Assembly (NCBI GenBank): GCA_031761405.1
Contig: JASEVX010000011.1
Location: 36,633,955 to 36,697,954 of the forward strand
Source of the DNA: Serripes groenlandicus
Taxonomy: Eukaryota > Mollusca > Bivalvia > Cardiida > Cardiidae
Length of the DNA stretch: 64,000 nucleotides
Direction: 5' to 3'
The first letter of the stretch is position 1; the number at the start of each line of letters is the position of its first letter. Under the pieces are notes generated by a model. That model did not search any database and had not been told where the DNA came from. It saw only the letters and a program-made list of their open reading frames with translations. Shown here one piece after another: positions 58,807 to 64,000 of the stretch. A program made the position numbers and the translations under genes.

Positions 58807-60284
58807 TCAAACATGTATCCATTCTATGATACCCTGTCCTTAGCACATGATAACATGTAAACGACTATATTTATATAAGTATATATGAATATATGCATAA
58901 GCACATACATACACATATTACAACATATAAACGTGCAGATCCATATGAATTCACGCATTGCAATAGCAAATATACTTTCACTTGTCAAAAAGGTATAAAT
59001 TGTCGTATTTAAGCAACCATGGCTTGTCTGATTTGTTCGATTTTCTTTTGCAACAAAATCGAATTTTGCATTATTTTGATAATAAAATGATCACGTGCAG
59101 TGTTAATGACATGTTTTGAATGATTGCCATATGTCTGTTTTTCTAAATTTAATTTAAATGATTTACCCTCATCGTACAGGTACGATACATTAAATCCACC
59201 CATTCATTACAATATTGCAAACATGCAAGCATTTCTATTGTTACAAACGTTACAGTACACGCTCGCATACACGCTTTACACTGTTATACACAAGACATAT
59301 TTTAATTTACAATCGCATACCTTCTTATCCAATATAAAATAATATAATCTTCACCCTTAAATCAGAGTTCTTTACCCTTTAAATCACACAATATCGATAT
59401 TTGAATGAGAATCGACACATTTTAGCCTTCATTTATGAAACATTAACCCTGGACCATCCGCAAATGCTGTTTGAGACATCTGTATCAGACGATTTTTAAA
59501 AACATTGCGGAAAACGAAGACTTTACTTATAATGAGCAATTAACTCTATCTCACCTTAAGACGCATCTGCATAAGACGACCTTTGAAAACATTGCGGCAA
59601 ACGGAAAACATGTTAATACTTACCTTTTGCCACACTGTTTTCAACTCTATTCATTAATTGCACTTTCAATTATAGAGAATATCCATATTTTCCCCCAGAT
59701 ATTTTCAAAGTCTTCTGTTGCAGATTTATTTTAAGAGGGAAATACTTTATTGATTTTTACTGGTTGCAGCATATATCAGTGAAAGAGTAACCATCTTACT
59801 TTTGATACATCCAAGGAAAGAGGAAGGGAGACAGACACTTCTGCTTAAAAGTTGCTTAATACGTATCAAATGGGATATTCTCCACTGTCAAATCATTTAA
59901 AAATCTATAATTGAAACAATTTTAGTACATCATATATACATGAACAAATACACCTAACGTGTAAACTCAATTTCGCATATTGCATGTTGTAAGCTAGAGA
60001 CACAAACATTTCGAATCAAAAACGTTTTCTTTTTCGTGTGGACTATAATATATTTCACTCCAATTATTTATTGTTTTCAAAATCGATACTGCATGTTGAT
60101 GTGTAACGAAACGTATGCATTCTGGTTATTCGATTATTAAAAATCAATTAAGTTTTCACCTTTTCCCACAAACAGACGACATTTGAAAAACATTATGGCA
60201 AAAGGAGAAATTTTGTTTTCTACTTTATTCAATAATCATATTTTCGCTTGCAGCGATTTGTCACATTTTGGTTCAGATGGAAAA

Positions 60285-60428
60285 AACAACATTATGGACT
60301 CTGCGTTATGTATCGATCCAGATCAGCCTTCGCAGTCCGCGTAAGCTAATCCTGGCCGACGTATTCATTCTCAGGAAGAAGGGGGAGGGGGGGGGGGGGG
60401 GGGGGGGGGGTATAGAGGTATAGAGCAA
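60285..60428. mobile_element. MITE M1 fragment with poly-G run
   Basis: ATTATGGACTCTGCGTTATG to GGTATAGAGGTATAGAGCAA, with a long G run at about 60380-60410 at the place where poly-G also arose in the 37.6 kb copy. Confidence 0.75.
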
Positions 60429-60586
60429 GGATTGGGCCTCAACACATCCTAAATCCTAGAAAAAAGTTAAACTATTAACAGTCTGTATTACCTTTTTTGA
60501 ATACACTATGATAAAAGGATAAATATGCTCGATTTTATTTTGACGAGACTCATTCATGTGGTATTTGATACGAAAATAACACATAT

Positions 60587-60851
60587 GAGCCGTTCCTCGA
60601 GAATACCAAAATTGTGGACTATGCTTTAAGTATCGACACGGATCAGCCTAAGCGTGCCGTACAGGCTAACCAGTACAAACACTGTTCGCCTCTTGTGGAT
60701 TTTCTGTTTCAGGAATCATTAATCTATACCTCTATCCCCCTGAGACTAAATGTGTCGGCCCGGATAAGCCTGCGCGGACTGTGCAGGCTGATATGGGTCG
60801 ATATATTACGCAGAGTCCATAATGTTGATTGTCTCGTGGAACGGCTCATAT
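60587..60851. mobile_element. MITE M1 copy, complete
   Basis: Left end TGAGCCGTTCCTCGAGAA, right end TCTCGTGGAACGGCTCA. Same site as 27729-27995. Confidence 0.88.
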
Positions 60852-61917
60852 GAGCCAGTCCATGAGAAGAGTTGTCTTTTGTTAACAGAATAGTCTGTGG
60901 ATCTGCACAGTCTGATCAGGCTATACACTTGTAACACAAACTTGTTATATATTTGTATTGGGATTTTACGCTATTTTCACCAATATTTCAGGTATACAGC
61001 TCACTTATTCGTGATATTTCAGGCGACAGCTCACTTATTCGTGATCTCCGGGTAAACACACCAGTACTAGGCTAGGAAATGTGCCTAACCCAAGCGCGAT
61101 TCAACATGACCACCGCTATTGCGGATCGAACCCGGGACGCTCGGTACCAAACCTACGACGCGTACCAATCGGCAACGGCGGATTCTTTTAAACTCATTTA
61201 AAGATTCTGTCAACTCCTGTAGATTAGGAGTAAAGAAATCATTGTATGGGTTTGTTTACCCTCGCCTTTCGGCATAAAGCCATTTTGATAGCAGATACAT
61301 ACAGACCATATAAACCAACAAATGATCCTGTTAAACCCTTAATTGGTAAACAGGTTTTTCCTTCAACTCTTTGATCATGTACTGTATTCGCTAACGTAAA
61401 CCATTCGGCAATATGATCGTTATTGAGATGTTAATTTAACCAAATGGATAAGTTACCGCAGGTTTCAAAATCATCGACGCCGTAATAGCATAGCACAGTT
61501 AATATTAACCATTAGGCAATATGATCGTTATTGAGATGTTAATTGAACCAAATAGATAAGTTACCGCAGGTGACAAAAATATCGACGCCGTGATAGCACA
61601 GTTATTAAGAGCACAAATTTGAATCAACGGAGTTAGCTATTCGCGATCGTTGTTTCGATTCTTATGATAGGTCACTGCATATTTTAGTTATATGCCTCTG
61701 ATTTGTATGTAAATTACATTTGGAAGGGTAAAGCAACTTTTACTTCTTTACTTATCAGATATCTGCGATTTGAAACAATATATAAGAACAGTATTGACCA
61801 AGATTACGCTGCACATTCTCGTACATATGTAACCAATCTGAACACGAACGTCTTCATGAATGTGCAATGATTCTGTTTATGACTATAAGTCCGCTAGCTG
61901 ACTTTGTTAAAACAAAT

Positions 61918-62133
61918 GAGCCGAATTACGAGAAAACCAAAAGAAGTGTGGACTGCGTAAAGTATCGACCCGGATCAGCATAAGCATGCCGCGCAGGCTA
62001 ACCCGGACATACACTCCTGTGGAATTTCTGTTTCAGGAATCATTACTTTATACCTCTCTTCCCCAGAGACGGAATATTTCGGCCCGGATTAGCGTGGACT
62101 GCGCAGGCTGGTCTGGATCGATACATTATTTTG
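61918..62133. mobile_element. MITE M1 copy, right end decayed
   Basis: TGAGCCGAATTACGAGAAAA to GGTCTGGATCGATACATTAT. From 61180 to 61910 there is an imperfect two-unit repeat (ATATGATCGTTATTGAGATG at about 61411 and 61519) and no gene. Confidence 0.75.
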
Positions 62134-62443
62134 AGCATGTTTGCCCTTTTTCCGTAATAAAATATTTCAGAGACATATGTCTCTGAATCTGTCAACCTAT
62201 CAACACATATGTAGCAGACGACAAGGCAAAAGTATGGTAAGTCTCTATAAATGAAATAAATAAATTGTAAACTTACCTTGATATGTATTATCATGCGACA
62301 ATGGAATTAACACAGACAAAACAAAATAAGGTCTACACAATGGTATATATATAGACTGCTTGGTTATAGACTGCACCAAGAACGAAGATATAACCTGACT
62401 GCACTATATTAGCCAATATTACAATATAGACACTTTTCGCACA

Positions 62444-62717
62444 TACGAGGGGTGTAAACAAAAGTCGCGGAAAAATGTTCCCATTTCTTTATCTTTTTTA
62501 GGACTTCCGTAAAATTGCGCTATTATGATGATCACGATATTCCCTATTCGATAGGTAATTTACAGATCTGTGTTCTACGTTGAGAATGAGAAATTGTTAC
62601 TATAGGAACGTCATCAACTTTATACCGGTCCAATATTTATAATAAGTTCCAGGAACATATCTGGCATAATATAGAAATAAGAGCCCTTTCCCGCGAAATG
62701 TTTGAACACCCCTCGTA
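62444..62717. mobile_element. MITE with TACGAGGGGT ends, partner copy
   Basis: Same site and ends as 30173-30440, so the insertion predates the duplication. Confidence 0.85.
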
Positions 62718-63329
62718 TATCTCTTGTTTTTTAAAAACGTCGTTAACAATCCTACCGTTTAAGCCATTTTTATTGGATATTTTAGTAAGTTGAGACCAAT
62801 AGTGAGCGCGATGGGCTTATACTACTCGGGTTAAATTACCAAGGTAAACATTCTTTACCGAACGGGAAAGTGTTTAAAAATCGAATTACCGGTTCCAATT
62901 TTCATCAACCAAGTCTTCCTCTATGCTGCCAGAACGAATTATACTCGTTTTCGGACCATATCGCCGCGTCTGCGGATGTCCGGTTCCAAATCCCCGACGC
63001 TAACCACTAAGCCACGGTGGATTCCTGCATATGCATGCACTATTCACTCCGTATTACATGGATCTCAATACAGTTTACATATGAGCCGTTTGAAAAGGAA
63101 CAATTTCGGGCATTTCTGAAAAATGTAGGTTCAGATCACCAATTTTAGCTAATCAGTTTTATCAGAAACCACACAAGTTGACAGAAACTTCTAGCACGCT
63201 TATCTGAGTAATATGTGGACAGTGTCCATTTGGATCTACACTGTTCTCGAACACCAATCTTTTCCCATCAGCCTCATCTCGCGATAATGAGTCATTATAA
63301 TGTAACAGGAATGGGGTAAGGTAAAAAAC

Positions 63330-64000
63330 CCACTGAGACAGCCCTGCTGTTACGGGAATTAAGTAAGGTATAAATACCACTTATACAGTCCTGTTGTAAA
63401 GGGAACGGGGTAGAGGTATAAATACTACTTATACAACTCTGCTATAATGGGATTGGGGTACAGGTGTAAATACCACGTATACAGCCCTGCTGTAATGGGA
63501 GTAGGGTAGAGGTATAACTACCACTTGTAATGGGAGTGGGGTAGACGTATACATACCACTTATAAGCCCTGCTGAAATGGGAGTTGGGTAGAGGTATAAA
63601 TACCTCTTATACAGCCCTGCTGTCATGGGAAAGGGGTAAAGGTATACATACCACTTATAAGCCATGTTGTAATGGGAATGGGGTATAGGTATAGAAACCA
63701 CTTATACAGCCCTGCTGTAAAGGGAGTGGGATAGAGGTATACATACCACTTATAAGCAAAGTTGTAATAGGAATGGGTTAGAGGTATAAATACCACTCAT
63801 ACAGCAATGTTGTAATGGGAATGGGGTAGAGGTATACATACCACTTATAAGCCCTGCTGTAATGGGAATGGGTAAGAGGTATTAATACCACTTATTTAGC
63901 CCTGCAGTAATGGGAGTGGGGTAAAGGTATAAATATCACATATACAGTAATGCTGTAATTGGAATGGGTTAGAAGTATAATTACCACTTATACAGCCCTG
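63330..64000. repeat. About 50-bp minisatellite running off the window
   Basis: About thirteen units of CTTATACAGCCCTGCTGTAA followed by TGGGAGTGGGGTAGAGGTAT. It begins where the A/B flank homology ends. Open frames on the minus strand (Tyr, Leu, Pro-rich) come from the repeat. Confidence 0.92.

Noticed and set aside
63429..63701. Minus-strand ORF rich in Tyr, Pro and Leu
   Set aside because: It translates the 50-bp minisatellite at the right edge.

Overview
The window is eukaryotic, AT-rich and dominated by repeats. Its coding content lies in short exons with GT/AG borders. It also carries SINE-like, MITE-like and LINE fragments, long minisatellites and microsatellites. Tandem-exon thrombospondin type 1 (TSP1) genes together with these repeat types suggest a bivalve mollusc, possibly a dreissenid- or Mya-like lineage. 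That placement is inference, not proof.

The main content is a tandem family on the minus strand encoding type II membrane proteins with extracellular TSP1 domains. Gene A (17954 down to 10745, 6 coding exons, 1137 nt) has a cytosolic tail, one membrane helix, four TSP1 exons and a very short terminal exon. Gene B (57873 down to 45259, 9 coding exons, 1950 nt) has the same design. It gained a 12-residue tandem repeat in its cytosolic tail and extra TSP1 exons, some of them through a recent 2.4 kb tandem duplication. All internal borders are phase 1, so cassettes can be added without breaking the frame. A relic copy C keeps one intact TSP1 exon (36383-36526), one broken exon (37388-37515) and the terminal exon (34385-34470). 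An isolated, inverted TSP1 exon lies on the plus strand at 3458-3601.

Layout: 0.3-1.1 kb, 120-bp tandem repeat. 1.1-10 kb, repeat-derived DNA with the orphan exon at 3.5 kb. 10.7-18 kb, gene A. 18.1-18.4 kb, a 41-bp palindrome-bearing array just upstream of gene A. 18.7-31 kb, duplicated upstream flank of gene A containing a 5.5 kb satellite (21.4-26.9 kb) and a SINE with target-site duplication. 32.2-33.15 kb, a decayed C2H2 zinc-finger gene. 34.4-37.5 kb, relic copy C. 37.5-41 kb, nested MITEs and duplicated flank. 42.5-44.1 kb, a LINE 3' fragment split by another insertion. 45.2-57.9 kb, gene B. 58.0-58.3 kb, the matching 41-bp array. 58.3-63.3 kb, duplicated flank matching the DNA upstream of gene A. 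63.3-64 kb, a 50-bp minisatellite that runs off the window.

The clearest candidate for something undescribed is the gene family itself: tandem type II transmembrane TSP1 proteins with shuffled phase-1 cassettes, a hypervariable coding minisatellite and a matching palindrome array exactly 138 bp upstream of each start codon. Its function cannot be read from sequence; an adhesion or recognition receptor is the natural guess. Exon models are hand-built from splice signals, phase and domain content, with no transcript evidence.
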